Shown here in pieces: positions 23,709 through 31,929 of a stretch of 38,209 nt of DNA; within the stretch, counting starts at the first letter, position 1; each line of letters starts with the position of its first letter. The position numbers and the translations under genes were made by a program. Under the pieces are notes generated by a model that saw only the letters and a list, made by a program, of their open reading frames with translations, was not told where the DNA came from and ran no database searches. The stretch lies in contig JANXLV010000322.1 of assembly GCA_025355005.1 (NCBI GenBank), positions 1 through 38,209 of the forward strand. Direction: 5' to 3'. The stretch is from Myxococcales bacterium. GTDB taxonomy: Bacteria > Myxococcota_A > Polyangia > Polyangiales > Polyangiaceae.

Positions 23709-23854
23709 CGCCACGCAGGCTCCTCATCGTTGCGCTCGGGCTCACGCTCGCAGCGGCGTGCGCGTCCACGTTACCGCCACAGAACGCGCCGCGCCCACTG
23801 ACAGCGGCCACGCTGCGTGATGCGGGTATTGTACAACCAATTCCCGACGAGTAG
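23705..23854 (+). CDS. 49-residue predicted lipoprotein
   Basis: It starts at a GTG that overlaps the stop of the 3D-domain gene by four bases (GTGA). The sequence begins 'TPRRLLIVALGLTLAAAC', a complete lipoprotein signal. The mature part is only about 30 residues, ending 'RDAGIVQPIPDE' and containing 'PPQNAPRPLT'. The tight coupling and the perfect signal support a real gene although it is short. It may be a small partner of the 3D-domain protein; no family is recognised. Confidence 0.65.
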   Translation: MTPRRLLIVALGLTLAAACASTLPPQNAPRPLTAATLRDAGIVQPIPDE

Positions 23855-23875
23855 TCGCGGTCTCGCAGGCGTGGC

Positions 23876-24793
23876 TCAATGGGTCGGCCTCGCGGCGCGG
23901 CGGACCTCGCGGAGGCACCGCAGCGCCGTTCGCGCGACGCCTTCGAAGGTCGGTGTGGCCAGCTCGAACGACCAGAAGAGGCGCGCGATCCCGGGCTCCA
24001 CTATCAGCGTGGGCACATCCATCCGCGCGAGCTCCACCATCGCGGCTCGCAACGGCGGTGTCAGCGTGAGGTGCGCTTCCCCGTGGTCTGCGGTGAGCGC
24101 GTAGAGCCTATCGAAGTCTGCGTCGCCCGTGTGCACGGCCCCGGTGATGTGTAGCGCGCGAAAGATGTCCGTGAGCACACCCCGTGGCCTCACCTGGAGC
24201 GGCGCCGCGTCTCTTCGGATGTACATCGCGAAGTGCGAACCGAGCACCGGGTACTGCCCCGCCCGCACGACCATCGCGCCCGTGTACGTGAACGGCACGC
24301 CCGCGCTCTTGCCGGTGACCTTCACGATGCGCGCGTCGTCGATCGAGCCTTCAGCGCTCACCGCGGCGTGCTCGTCGATGATGCGCATCGTGAGCGCGAG
24401 CTTCCCCATCATCCACTCCACCTCGGAGGTCTTGTCGCCGAGGAAGAGCGCGAGTGATGCCGGTGGGACGAACGGCTGCGCAGGTGGATGCCCGTGCTGG
24501 ATCTGCGAGAGCCCGGCCTCGTGCTCGGGGACCTTCGCGACCAGCGACTCCAGCGTTCCGACCAGGGACGCGAGCAGGTGCGCTTGCTCCAGCGCTGCCT
24601 CGGCGCCCGACTCCTTGGCGGACGCTACTTCGAGCATGGCGGAGAGCTCGTCCGCGCTCGCTTTCTCCGCGGGGTGGTGCTCCCAGAACTGCGGGACCGC
24701 GTCGAGCTCATCGCGCAGCGTGGATACGCGCTCACGCAGCTCCGCGATTCGGACGTGTACACTGACAAGCGGGTCGCGGTAGAGATCGTTCAT
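23876..24793 (-). CDS. Hypothetical protein with N-terminal coiled coil
   Basis: 305 residues, family not recognised. The first ~100 residues are helical with heptad-like charge ('IAELRERVSTLRDELDAV'), and then a mixed alpha/beta domain contains 'FLGDKTSEVEWMMGKLALTMRI', split here only as a landmark. No signal peptide or membrane helix is visible. The ATG at 24793 is the last start consistent with the sequence. It is only three bases from the ATG of the gene on the other strand. No ribosome site is seen. An upstream extension of 36 codons on this frame would run inside that other gene and looks non-coding. Confidence 0.75.
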   Translation of the reverse strand: MNDLYRDPLVSVHVRIAELRERVSTLRDELDAVPQFWEHHPAEKASADELSAMLEVASAKESGAEAALEQAHLLASLVGTLESLVAKVPEHEAGLSQIQHGHPPAQPFVPPASLALFLGDKTSEVEWMMGKLALTMRIIDEHAAVSAEGSIDDARIVKVTGKSAGVPFTYTGAMVVRAGQYPVLGSHFAMYIRRDAAPLQVRPRGVLTDIFRALHITGAVHTGDADFDRLYALTADHGEAHLTLTPPLRAAMVELARMDVPTLIVEPGIARLFWSFELATPTFEGVARTALRCLREVRRAARPTH

Positions 24794-24796
24794 CGG

Positions 24797-25993
24797 ATGG
24801 AGCTGCAAACCAAGGCGCGAACGGTGGTGGTGTTGCTCGGCGCTGTGGTCGCCAGCGTCGCCACGTATTTCGTTATCCACCCGCCCGACGACAAACGTCA
24901 TACCCCATTCGCCGATCCGGGACAGGACCCTGTCGAGCCGCGCGAGCTCCTTTCCGCCCTGCGGATCGATGCAGCCGCGCTGCCGGAGGGGCGTCCGGAT
25001 CCAGCGCCCCCTGCGGGCGATCTGATGGCGGAGGCACGCGCGTTCAGCACGCTCGACGCCTGCGTGGCAGAGCGCGCACGCCTGGACCCGCTCGTCGGCG
25101 ATTCGCTCCGCGCCATTGGCTACGACACGTTCCTGCGCGACTCCTGTCGCATCCTCGAGGCGCTACAGCAACAATCGCAGAAGCCGTGCATCGAGATCGC
25201 CTCGACGCCGCTCAAGAATCACTGCTCGTCCACGGTGGCTATCGCGCTCGCTCATCCAGACGAATGCCCGTTCGCATCCGATCAGTCGAAGGCGGAAGGC
25301 CGCGACCCGTTCTGCATTGCTGTCGCCTCACGCGACCCCAGGCTCTGCGTTTCGGTGCGAGGCTCACGCGTCACGTGCGAGGCCGTCCTCGCGCGCGCCG
25401 TGGAGAAGTGCCCTCGCACCGGTGACGGCGGCGATTGCCGGCACGACGTCGCGCGACTCCGCACGCTGGTCACTGGCGACGTGTCCAAGGAGAAGCCGCT
25501 GCGCGCGACCAAGATCACGCTCAGCGTTCGCGGCGAGGGCGACACCGAGAGCCCGATGCCCGGCACCGCGGAGCTCGGCGCAGACGCCGCGAAGGGCGTG
25601 GTGCTGGTGCGCGCTCGCGACCGCTACGTCGTGGAGGTGGGTAGCTTCGGTGGGTCTGCGTTTGCACCGGCGTCGCTGCGCCTCTCGAGCGCGCTGCGCG
25701 TCTCGGAGAAGACAGCAGGCGGCACGAGCCTGGAGCGCTTCGAGCTGGACCTTCCAGCGCGAGCTACCGTAGTTTTTCCAGGGAATCGCGTGGACGGCAA
25801 GATCACGTTCGATCCGTGGAAGGCGGCGCGCGGCGAGCCCGTCGGCATCACGTTCGAGGGCCGCGTGACGGTGGGCGCGAACGAGTACACCGTGAACGAA
25901 CGAGTCGAGACCTTCATCCGCGACGTGGTGACGGAGGACGTGCCCGCACCGCCACCGCCGCTCGGCGCGACCGTCACGGAGCGCGATCGCTGA
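24797..25993 (+). CDS. Hypothetical membrane-anchored protein with Cys-rich outer domain
   Basis: 398 residues. An N-terminal anchor 'ARTVVVLLGAVVASVATYFVI' is followed by a domain with about ten cysteines over ~140 residues ('DACVAER', 'SCRILE', 'PCIEI', 'HCSST', 'ECPFA', 'FCIAV', 'LCVSV', 'TCEAV', 'KCPRT', 'DCRHD'), suggesting a disulfide-rich periplasmic fold. The C-terminal ~190 residues are beta-rich ('RYVVEVGSFGGSAFAPASL'). The start faces the start of the divergent gene with three bases between. Its 3' end overlaps the end of the convergent glycosylase gene by 20 bases. No family is recognised. Confidence 0.78.
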   Translation: MELQTKARTVVVLLGAVVASVATYFVIHPPDDKRHTPFADPGQDPVEPRELLSALRIDAAALPEGRPDPAPPAGDLMAEARAFSTLDACVAERARLDPLVGDSLRAIGYDTFLRDSCRILEALQQQSQKPCIEIASTPLKNHCSSTVAIALAHPDECPFASDQSKAEGRDPFCIAVASRDPRLCVSVRGSRVTCEAVLARAVEKCPRTGDGGDCRHDVARLRTLVTGDVSKEKPLRATKITLSVRGEGDTESPMPGTAELGADAAKGVVLVRARDRYVVEVGSFGGSAFAPASLRLSSALRVSEKTAGGTSLERFELDLPARATVVFPGNRVDGKITFDPWKAARGEPVGITFEGRVTVGANEYTVNERVETFIRDVVTEDVPAPPPPLGATVTERDR

Positions 25994-27068
25994 GGAACGT
26001 GCGTAGGCGATCGATCTCGAGATCGAGCTCACGCCGGAACGCGGCGTCGCGGGGCGCCTTGCCCCTCACGTATCCGAACGAAGGCGACGCGCTTTTCGCC
26101 TTCATGTTGACCCAGCCGATCACCTGGTCGCGGAAGAGCATCGGCATCGCGTAGTAGCCGTGCACGCGCTTCTTCTCTGGCGTGTAGGCCTCGAACTTGT
26201 AGGTCCACCCGAAGAGCAGCTCGAAGCGAACGCGGTCCCACACGATGGGATCGAACGGCGCAAGGATGCGCACGCGCTCGTCCGGGGCTTGTTTCATCGC
26301 GCGTTTCGCGTCGGCATCGTCTGGCCATATCCACAGGGTGCCGTCCCGCGTGAGGGTCGGGTACTCCGTCTTCGTGCGCGCGGCGGCCTCCTTGAGCTCG
26401 CGCGCGAGCTGCGGCGCGCCGTAGCGAAGGTGCCGCGCCACCGTGGTGAGCGTGCGCGCAGGGAGCGGAGCATACTTCTTCACGCAGAGCGCAAGGAGAG
26501 CAGCGGCACGCGCGCGACGATCGTCGGGGCTTGGAGCTTCCACCGAACGCTGCGTGTCCGCCTCGTAGATGCGAATGCCACCCTCGCGACGGGCCACGCG
26601 GAGCGAGCCGCGGTTGTGCATGGCATCGAGCAGGTGTGTGGTGGCACTGGAGCTGCCACCCCAGTAGTTCTTGACCCGCCCATGCGCGAAGTGCGCGTCC
26701 ACCTCACGCGGGTGCACGCGACCGCGCTCCTTCACGAACGCGAGGATCGCTGCCGCACGCAGCGTGGACTTATGGTCCCACTTCTGTCGCGGCGTGCGCG
26801 GGTGCATCAGGTCCACGTGCTCGCGCAGGAGGAAGCCGTAGTTGATGAAGTAGTCCTCCTCGATCGGCAGGGTCTCGTAGAGGCGCTCGAGGTCCCCTGC
26901 CCGGTAATCCGCAACGCGCTGACGCAACGTGAGGTCCTGCGCGCGTGCCGGCGCACGGATCGGATCCGCCTGCACGAACCCCAGCAGCGAGATGGCGCGC
27001 GCGAGTGTCGTCTCCGGAAAGAGGCTCCGGGCGATGGCGAATCGGCGCAGGTCGTCCGTGGTCTGCAC
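25974..27068 (-). CDS. YcaQ/AlkX-type winged-helix DNA glycosylase
   Basis: 364 residues. It belongs to the HTH_42 family, whose characterised members (AlkZ, YcaQ/AlkX) unhook DNA crosslinks or excise alkylated bases. The catalytic Gln-x-Asp motif is Q33-A-D35 in 'LGFVQADPIRAPARAQDL', and 'YETLPIEEDYFINYGFLL' follows. Near the C-terminus 'ILAPFDPIVWDR' and 'FGWTYKFEAYTPEKKRVHGY' are the typical conserved blocks, ending with 'YYAMPMLFRDQVIGWV'. Length is usual for the YcaQ branch. The GTG start follows GGGAAGATC. The last 20 bases overlap the end of the convergent gene. Substrate cannot be told from sequence. Confidence 0.88.
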   Translation of the reverse strand: MQTTDDLRRFAIARSLFPETTLARAISLLGFVQADPIRAPARAQDLTLRQRVADYRAGDLERLYETLPIEEDYFINYGFLLREHVDLMHPRTPRQKWDHKSTLRAAAILAFVKERGRVHPREVDAHFAHGRVKNYWGGSSSATTHLLDAMHNRGSLRVARREGGIRIYEADTQRSVEAPSPDDRRARAAALLALCVKKYAPLPARTLTTVARHLRYGAPQLARELKEAAARTKTEYPTLTRDGTLWIWPDDADAKRAMKQAPDERVRILAPFDPIVWDRVRFELLFGWTYKFEAYTPEKKRVHGYYAMPMLFRDQVIGWVNMKAKSASPSFGYVRGKAPRDAAFRRELDLEIDRLRTFLSDRAP

Positions 27069-27221
27069 GTCGGATCTTCCCTTCGGTCAGTCGACTATAG
27101 GCCAAGGCGACGGCGTGTGTACCTGGCCGCACACGCGTGTCCGCGCCGGCCCACGTCGCGTGGTTTTGGGCCGAAATTGCGCCAAAATGTGGCCGGTACG
27201 GGCCTTGCTCCTTCTGCCACC
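27069..27221. other. Divergent intergenic region with inverted repeat
   Basis: 153 bases between the AlkX-type gene and a lipoprotein gene. It contains TTTTGG (27164-27169) and CCAAAA (27182-27187) as inverted arms, and a sigma-54-like string (27194-27209) immediately before the lipoprotein ATG. Confidence 0.45.
27194..27209 (+). promoter_or_regulatory. Sigma-54-like element 13 bases before an ATG
   Basis: CGGTACG-N4-TTGCT matches 10 of 12 consensus positions, keeping the invariant GG and GC. Transcription would start about two bases ahead of the ATG at 27222, giving a nearly leaderless message. The same spacing is seen at 37836-37851. Confidence 0.35.
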
Positions 27222-28208
27222 ATGAAGCGACTTGGAATCACCGCGACGCTGCTCTTCCTGGTCTCCTGTTCTGGCGGCCCTCAGGATCCGCGGGGCGCGG
27301 AGGTTCCGCCGGCGGTGTCGGACGTGACGCCCGCGGTCGCGAGCGGTGGCGCTGACCTGGTCGTGCACGTGGCGGGTCGCACGTTCGTGCTGCTCGACAA
27401 CGAGGTCGCGGCCGGCATGGGCGTGGGTGAGCCGACGTTGCTCGAGAACAAGGACGACGTGATGACCGTTACACGCGCGATCGCTCCGTCGAAGCTTCCG
27501 GCGCAGCTCCTGTCCGCGAAGTCGAGCGCGGTGACGGTGGTCGCGGACTCCGGGACGCGGTGTGTTGCCCAGGTGTCCGACGTGGTGCTCTTCACGCAGG
27601 TCTCGCCGTACGAGAAGCTCGAGAACGCGGAGCAGGCGTTCGAGCTGGGTGAGCACGGCGCGCACATCGCGCTTGCGCTCGATCTGGATCGCGAGAGCTG
27701 CACGGGTGCGCATTTCGCGCTCGTGTCGGGCGACGCAGAGACCGCAAGGCCGCTGCCTGCGAACGATGCGAGCACCGAGACCGTGACCGTCGCGTTCCGC
27801 GCCATGCGCGAGTGGCAGGCGTACGAGAATCAGTACGAGGAGTACTTCGCGGGCCGCAGCGAGGCAGAGGACAAGATCAACGGTGTCGTGCGGGCCGCGT
27901 CCTGGGATACCTACGGCGGGCAGACGCCCAGCGTGCGCCGCTTCGTGCTCGGCAACGAGTCGCTCCTCTTCGTGACGGCTGGCGTGGACGAGGGGTGCGG
28001 CGGCCTGCACACGCAGCTCTCCGTGCTGTTCCGCGAGACCGCAGAAGGTCCGATCGCGATCCGCACGTGGGAGGACTTCTCGCGCGAGCCCGTCGCGATC
28101 GTCACCGCCCCAGGCGGCTACGACGTGATCTTCGACAGCGTGAAGGCGCGCACCAACGACGCATACCCCAGCAACGTCGAGCCGCTCATCTTCGGCTGCC
28201 GCTGCTAG
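27222..28208 (+). CDS. Lipoprotein of unknown function
   Basis: 328 residues. The signal peptide 'KRLGITATLLFLVSC' ends at a perfect lipobox (LVSC). A short Pro/Ala linker leads to two likely beta-rich halves: 'LVVHVAGRTFVLLDNEVAAG' and, later, 'RRFVLGNESLLFVTAGVDEG' with Cys-Gly-Gly. The C-terminus 'EPLIFGCRC' has two closely spaced cysteines. No enzyme motif or family is recognised. No ribosome site precedes the ATG, which agrees with the closeness of the sigma-54-like element. It is convergent with the metallophosphoesterase gene. Confidence 0.8.
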   Translation: MKRLGITATLLFLVSCSGGPQDPRGAEVPPAVSDVTPAVASGGADLVVHVAGRTFVLLDNEVAAGMGVGEPTLLENKDDVMTVTRAIAPSKLPAQLLSAKSSAVTVVADSGTRCVAQVSDVVLFTQVSPYEKLENAEQAFELGEHGAHIALALDLDRESCTGAHFALVSGDAETARPLPANDASTETVTVAFRAMREWQAYENQYEEYFAGRSEAEDKINGVVRAASWDTYGGQTPSVRRFVLGNESLLFVTAGVDEGCGGLHTQLSVLFRETAEGPIAIRTWEDFSREPVAIVTAPGGYDVIFDSVKARTNDAYPSNVEPLIFGCRC

Positions 28209-28222
28209 ACGCGCTCACGCGT
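28209..28222. terminator. Small hairpin between convergent genes
   Basis: ACGCG-CTCA-CGCGT is a perfect five-base stem directly after the stop of the lipoprotein gene, between convergent genes. There is no T run on either side, so it is at best a weak terminator. Confidence 0.25.
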
Positions 28223-28230
28223 GCATCAAG

Positions 28231-28968
28231 CTAGACGCCGATGAACAGGCGGTGGGCGAAGTTGCGCTCCAGCTTGGCTCGGAGCACCTTGTCTGCGGCG
28301 AGCTCGATGTCGTACTCGATGCGCTTGAACTCGAAGCGGTTCGTCTCGCTGTCGAAGACCGTGAAGCTGGCGCGGTTGTCGAAGTCGCGCGGCTGACCGA
28401 CGGACCCGACCGACACGATGTACTTCCGGTCCGGCTGCAGCTCGAAGTCGGTCGACGGCAGCTCCTCGACGGAGGTCTTCGTGAGCGCGAACACCTTGCA
28501 CAGATGCGAGTGACCGATCAGCGTGATGTGACCGAGCTTGTCCCAGAGCGGCAGGCACTCACGCGCCTGCTCGGGCGCGAAGATGTACTCGAACTCCTCG
28601 AGGCGCACGGGCGAACCGTGGCAGAGAAGGACGTCGGCGCCTTCCACCTTGTGCTGGTAGGGCAGGCTCTTCAGCCAGGTCATGTTCTCGGTGCTGATCA
28701 TCGCAGCGTGGACGTCGAGCGCGTGGCGCGCGGCCTCGTAGTAGTACGAGTAGTCCATGCGACCGGAGACGGCTGCGTCGTGGTTGCCGAGGATCGTCAC
28801 CTTCGCGAGCTCACGAACCAGGTCCGCGCACTCGTTCGGGGATCCGCCGTAGCCGACGGTGTCGCCCAGATTGTAGTAAACGTCGATGCGTTCACGGCGG
28901 TAGGACTCGAGCACGGCGCTCAAGGCTTCGTGGTTCGCGTGGACGTCGCTAAAAATCCCAAGGCGCAT
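28231..28968 (-). CDS. Calcineurin-like metallophosphoesterase (YfcE/MJ0936-like)
   Basis: 245 residues. The dinuclear metal site is complete: D8 and H10 in 'IFSDVHANHEAL', D36 in 'NLGDTVGYGG', N62-H63 in 'GNHDAA', His in 'LLCHGSP' and 'GHSH' near residue 168. Small stand-alone proteins of this type are phosphodiesterases on nucleotides or cyclic nucleotides; the substrate is unknown. The frame is open 15 codons further upstream, but the ATG at 28968 with GGAG nine bases ahead begins exactly at the first conserved strand. It is divergent from the next gene by about 120 bases. Confidence 0.9.
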   Translation of the reverse strand: MRLGIFSDVHANHEALSAVLESYRRERIDVYYNLGDTVGYGGSPNECADLVRELAKVTILGNHDAAVSGRMDYSYYYEAARHALDVHAAMISTENMTWLKSLPYQHKVEGADVLLCHGSPVRLEEFEYIFAPEQARECLPLWDKLGHITLIGHSHLCKVFALTKTSVEELPSTDFELQPDRKYIVSVGSVGQPRDFDNRASFTVFDSETNRFEFKRIEYDIELAADKVLRAKLERNFAHRLFIGV

Positions 28969-29089
28969 GCAGGTCTCCGAGCGTAGCGCAGTTTTTTCGC
29001 TGGGCGGGAACAAAACGGAAGAGTGTGTGCCGGCGACTCGACAGGCCGCGATTGGTCGGTGGTATCAAGAGCGGCAAGAGGCGCCATCG

Positions 29090-29827
29090 ATGTCCACGGG
29101 AACGAGCCAGCCACCGCCGCCGCCGCCGCCGTCAGGTAATGGGGGAAATGGGGGCAATGGGGGAAAGAGCGAACCGCAGAAGCTCAACGGCCTGCACGGC
29201 GTCGCGCCGGACACGGAGCCGGATGGCGTCGGCGACGACGAAGCGGGCGACGAAGGCGACGCCGAGCTGGAGGACCTCAGCCCGCCGCCGACGGTGATCG
29301 CTGACCTCATTTCGTCGTGCGTGCGCTTCGTCCACGCGAAATACGGAGTCCTTCTCGATGGCACTCAGGACACGCTCAGCCTGCTCGACGCGTACGTGAA
29401 CGAGGCGCGCCTGTCCGCAGCAGAGCGCCCGGAGACCCTTCCGCTCACCGCCGCTGCCATCGGCGCCTACTTCGGCGAGGTCGTCCGGCTCACGTTCGGG
29501 GCCACCTGGGTCACTGTCGGCGACCACGACGCATGGCGGCTCTGTCTCGAACATGTGTATCTTGCATTCAATCCGATCGGCACTGCCATGGAAGCGCTCA
29601 CGGGAGAGGAGGCGCCCGGCTGGCACGCCCACCTCACGCTGGAGCCCGACGATCAGGAGCAGCTCGAGCGACGCCTCGCCGCTCTGGGTGAGGTCCCCGA
29701 CGACGAGTTCTTCCTTCCCACCACGCGGTTCGACGTGATCCACATCGCCGTCGACGCCATCCACGGCCGCATGGTCGCGTCTGGTCTTGGCGACGTGACG
29801 TTCTCGCCGGACGACTACGAGAAGTAG
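29090..29827 (+). CDS. Hypothetical protein with Pro/Gly/Asn-rich head
   Basis: 245 residues, family not recognised. It begins with seven prolines in a row and three Gly-Asn-Gly units encoded by a DNA repeat, then an acidic region ('DDEAGDEGDAELEDL'). After about residue 65 a mainly helical domain follows, with 'ISSCVRFVHAKYGVLLDG', 'IGAYFGEVVRLTFGATWV' and 'CLEHVYLAFNPIGTAMEAL'. No signal peptide or membrane helix is seen. The ATG at 29090 is preferred to an in-frame ATG at 28967 because the region between has no conserved look and AAGAGG precedes it. It is convergent with the next gene. Confidence 0.75.
   Translation: MSTGTSQPPPPPPPSGNGGNGGNGGKSEPQKLNGLHGVAPDTEPDGVGDDEAGDEGDAELEDLSPPPTVIADLISSCVRFVHAKYGVLLDGTQDTLSLLDAYVNEARLSAAERPETLPLTAAAIGAYFGEVVRLTFGATWVTVGDHDAWRLCLEHVYLAFNPIGTAMEALTGEEAPGWHAHLTLEPDDQEQLERRLAALGEVPDDEFFLPTTRFDVIHIAVDAIHGRMVASGLGDVTFSPDDYEK
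29138..29164 (+). repeat. Three copies of a nine-base coding repeat
   Basis: AATGGGGGA is repeated three times in tandem (the middle copy ends in C), encoding Asn-Gly-Gly units. It directly follows a CCG-rich run that encodes polyproline. Confidence 0.85.
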
Positions 29828-29846
29828 CTGCGCGAGGCGCGCGAGG

Positions 29847-31109
29847 TCAGTTCTGCGGCTTCGCGTCCGGCGGACCGGAGCGCAGCGCGCCCGGCACGAG
29901 CACGATGTCCGATGCGTCCGCGGGATCGCCAACGAAGCTCCGCATCTCTGCCTGATAGCGCCCGTTCTGCAGGCCGCCCACCATGAGGCGGGAGCCCGGC
30001 GCGACCCACGCGACCATCGTGCCGTCGAGCCAGAGCACGCGGACCTCGTCCGTGGTGTTGACGATCAAGAGGCCGAGCGGCGTGGAAGGAGAGTGTGGCG
30101 CATCGATCGGATTCGATCGGAATGCGCCCAGCTCCACGGCAGTGAGGAGCACCTGACCATCACGCTTCGGAAGCGGCGCGCGAGAGAACTCCAGGCCCGA
30201 CGCGGGCACGGAGAGCGACGCGGGGATGATCTCCGCGCGCTTCGGAGGCGACGTCATCTCCACGAGGAGACCGCCGCCGCGCGACCAGCGGATCTCTGCG
30301 CGCGTAGGGAGCTCACCCTCCGCGCAGAGCGCCGTCTGCGGGGACGCGCCCATGAGCTCCAGCAAGAAGCGACATGGCAGCTGCCATCCGTCGAGCGGCT
30401 CGACGTTCTTCGCAAGGAGCACCTCGCTCTTCGCGCCGCGCGACACCGCGCGCACCTGCCGCGTCCGCATGCCGAGCCTGCGCGGACCGTCCGCAGCCAC
30501 CTGCGTCACCTCCGCCGCTTGCGATGGGAGCACGTCGAGACGCGCGTCCGACAAGAGGGCGCGCAGCGCCGTGGGCGCGACCACGCGATAGGTGCTCTCT
30601 TGCGGCAGCGTGACCACATGGCCCGTGCGATCGGTGCGCGCGCGGAGCTCCGTGTCGCGCGGCAAGAGGAAGCCGCCACCAAGCGTCATGCGCATGCGCC
30701 CGCCGCCCAGCTCCACCGTGATCTCGCTCGTGGTCTTTTTCCGCGCGGCGTCGATCCCCTGCGCGTTCACCTCTGGCACCTTCGGTGTGGGCGCGACGTC
30801 CAGCGGCCGGAGCACCATCGTGTAGGTGAAGCCGGCGATCGGCTTCTCCGCCGTCTCGTCACGCAGCGGCTGATCCGCGCGCAGCGGCGTTGCAGGAGGG
30901 CCCGCGTCGAGCGCGTTGCTCTGGGCCTGCGCGCTCGCGATGGCGTTGACGAGCGGCGCGGGCACTGCCTGCGCCTGCGGGCTCTCCGCAGCGTCCGGCA
31001 GCTCCTGATTCTGTTGCGGCGCCTTGCACGCAGGGAGCAGCAGCGCGGCCACGACGAGCCACGCGCCGCTTGCGCGTCGGGAGCGCCGCCCATCGCGCAT
31101 CACGCGCAT
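29847..31109 (-). CDS. Lipoprotein of unknown function
   Basis: 420 residues. The signal peptide ends 'LVVAALLLPAC', a lipobox, then a Gln/Ala/Pro-rich linker of ~70 residues. The rest is beta-rich and looks like an extracytoplasmic domain: 'FTYTMVLRPLDVAP', 'GRMRMTLGGGFLLPRD' and 'LGLLIVNTTDEVRVLWLDG'. The last, with 'MVAWVAPGSRLMVGGLQNGRY', resembles a periplasmic carbohydrate- or peptide-binding module. No family is recognised. The frame is open far upstream over the HAD gene, but the ATG at 31109 overlaps that gene's stop as TGATG. The two are therefore translationally coupled. Confidence 0.82.
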   Translation of the reverse strand: MRVMRDGRRSRRASGAWLVVAALLLPACKAPQQNQELPDAAESPQAQAVPAPLVNAIASAQAQSNALDAGPPATPLRADQPLRDETAEKPIAGFTYTMVLRPLDVAPTPKVPEVNAQGIDAARKKTTSEITVELGGGRMRMTLGGGFLLPRDTELRARTDRTGHVVTLPQESTYRVVAPTALRALLSDARLDVLPSQAAEVTQVAADGPRRLGMRTRQVRAVSRGAKSEVLLAKNVEPLDGWQLPCRFLLELMGASPQTALCAEGELPTRAEIRWSRGGGLLVEMTSPPKRAEIIPASLSVPASGLEFSRAPLPKRDGQVLLTAVELGAFRSNPIDAPHSPSTPLGLLIVNTTDEVRVLWLDGTMVAWVAPGSRLMVGGLQNGRYQAEMRSFVGDPADASDIVLVPGALRSGPPDAKPQN

Positions 31110-31864
31110 CACGGCAGCGCAGCCGCGAAGTCCTTCACGGTCTTCACGTCGGAGCGCAGCGCGGGCGCGCCGGGCAGGTGCTGCGTGTCCATGAACACAT
31201 TCTCCGCGGTGGGCTGCGTCTCCGCGAAGATGTTGCAGTTGCCCGGCTCGTTGTCGAACGTGGCGATGATCTCGCCGCGGCGTTCGAGGCGCGAGACCTC
31301 CATGCGCTTGAACGTCTCGTCCGGGATGCTGAACTCCGGCTTGAGCACGAGCTCCGCGCCGACGACGCCGATCGGGAAACCAAGGTCGCGAAGGCTGCGG
31401 AAGCTGCCCACGCCCATGAACGGGAGATCGCGCCCAGTGAAGTACACCAGCATGGCGCCGCGCTCGTAGGCGGCGCGCGCAAACTCCACCGCGCCGGCGA
31501 TGGCGACGTCGTGGGAGAGCGCGTCGTCCGTGAAGAAGCGCTCCTTCCAGAACGTCTCCGCCTCGGCGATGAGCTCCGGCTCCGTGACGCCCAGGTTCGC
31601 GACGCTGTCCTTCACCAGGTATGCGAGCGAGTCGACGTTGGCCTTGGCGAGCGCCTCTGCGTGCTTCGGCGCGCGCGTCTTCCACGACTGCCCGAGGGCC
31701 TTCAGGATTGCGAGCGTGCGCGGACGGTTGTCCATCAGCGTGCCGTCGAGGTCGAACACGATGACGGGCGCGCGCGAGCTCTTGTCTTCGCTCCGCTCGA
31801 GGATGCGGCGAAAAAGGGCCTTCTGCTCGGCGGCGGGAAGCGAAATGTAGGTAGGGGCGCTCAT
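31109..31864 (-). CDS. HAD-superfamily hydrolase
   Basis: 251 residues. The four HAD motifs are visible: D38 and D40 in 'VFDLDGTLMD', Thr in 'YFTGRDLPFMG', Lys in 'LVLKPEFSIPD' and 'TFDNEPGNC'. It is likely a small-molecule phosphatase. The cap region between motifs I and II is helical and of C1 type. The enzyme is expected in the cytoplasm, since no signal is present, although the coupled downstream gene encodes a lipoprotein. It is divergent from dnaJ with 65 bases between the starts. Confidence 0.88.
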   Translation of the reverse strand: MSAPTYISLPAAEQKALFRRILERSEDKSSRAPVIVFDLDGTLMDNRPRTLAILKALGQSWKTRAPKHAEALAKANVDSLAYLVKDSVANLGVTEPELIAEAETFWKERFFTDDALSHDVAIAGAVEFARAAYERGAMLVYFTGRDLPFMGVGSFRSLRDLGFPIGVVGAELVLKPEFSIPDETFKRMEVSRLERRGEIIATFDNEPGNCNIFAETQPTAENVFMDTQHLPGAPALRSDVKTVKDFAAALP

Positions 31865-31929
31865 GCGAGGAAGGCGCGGATACCACAGACCTCTGGCCTA
31901 TGCTACGTGGTTGGGCCGAAGTCGACACG

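Noticed and set aside
31110..31928. N-terminal extension of the lipoprotein at 29847-31109
   Set aside because: It overlaps the HAD hydrolase gene in another frame. The lipoprotein signal starts at 31109.
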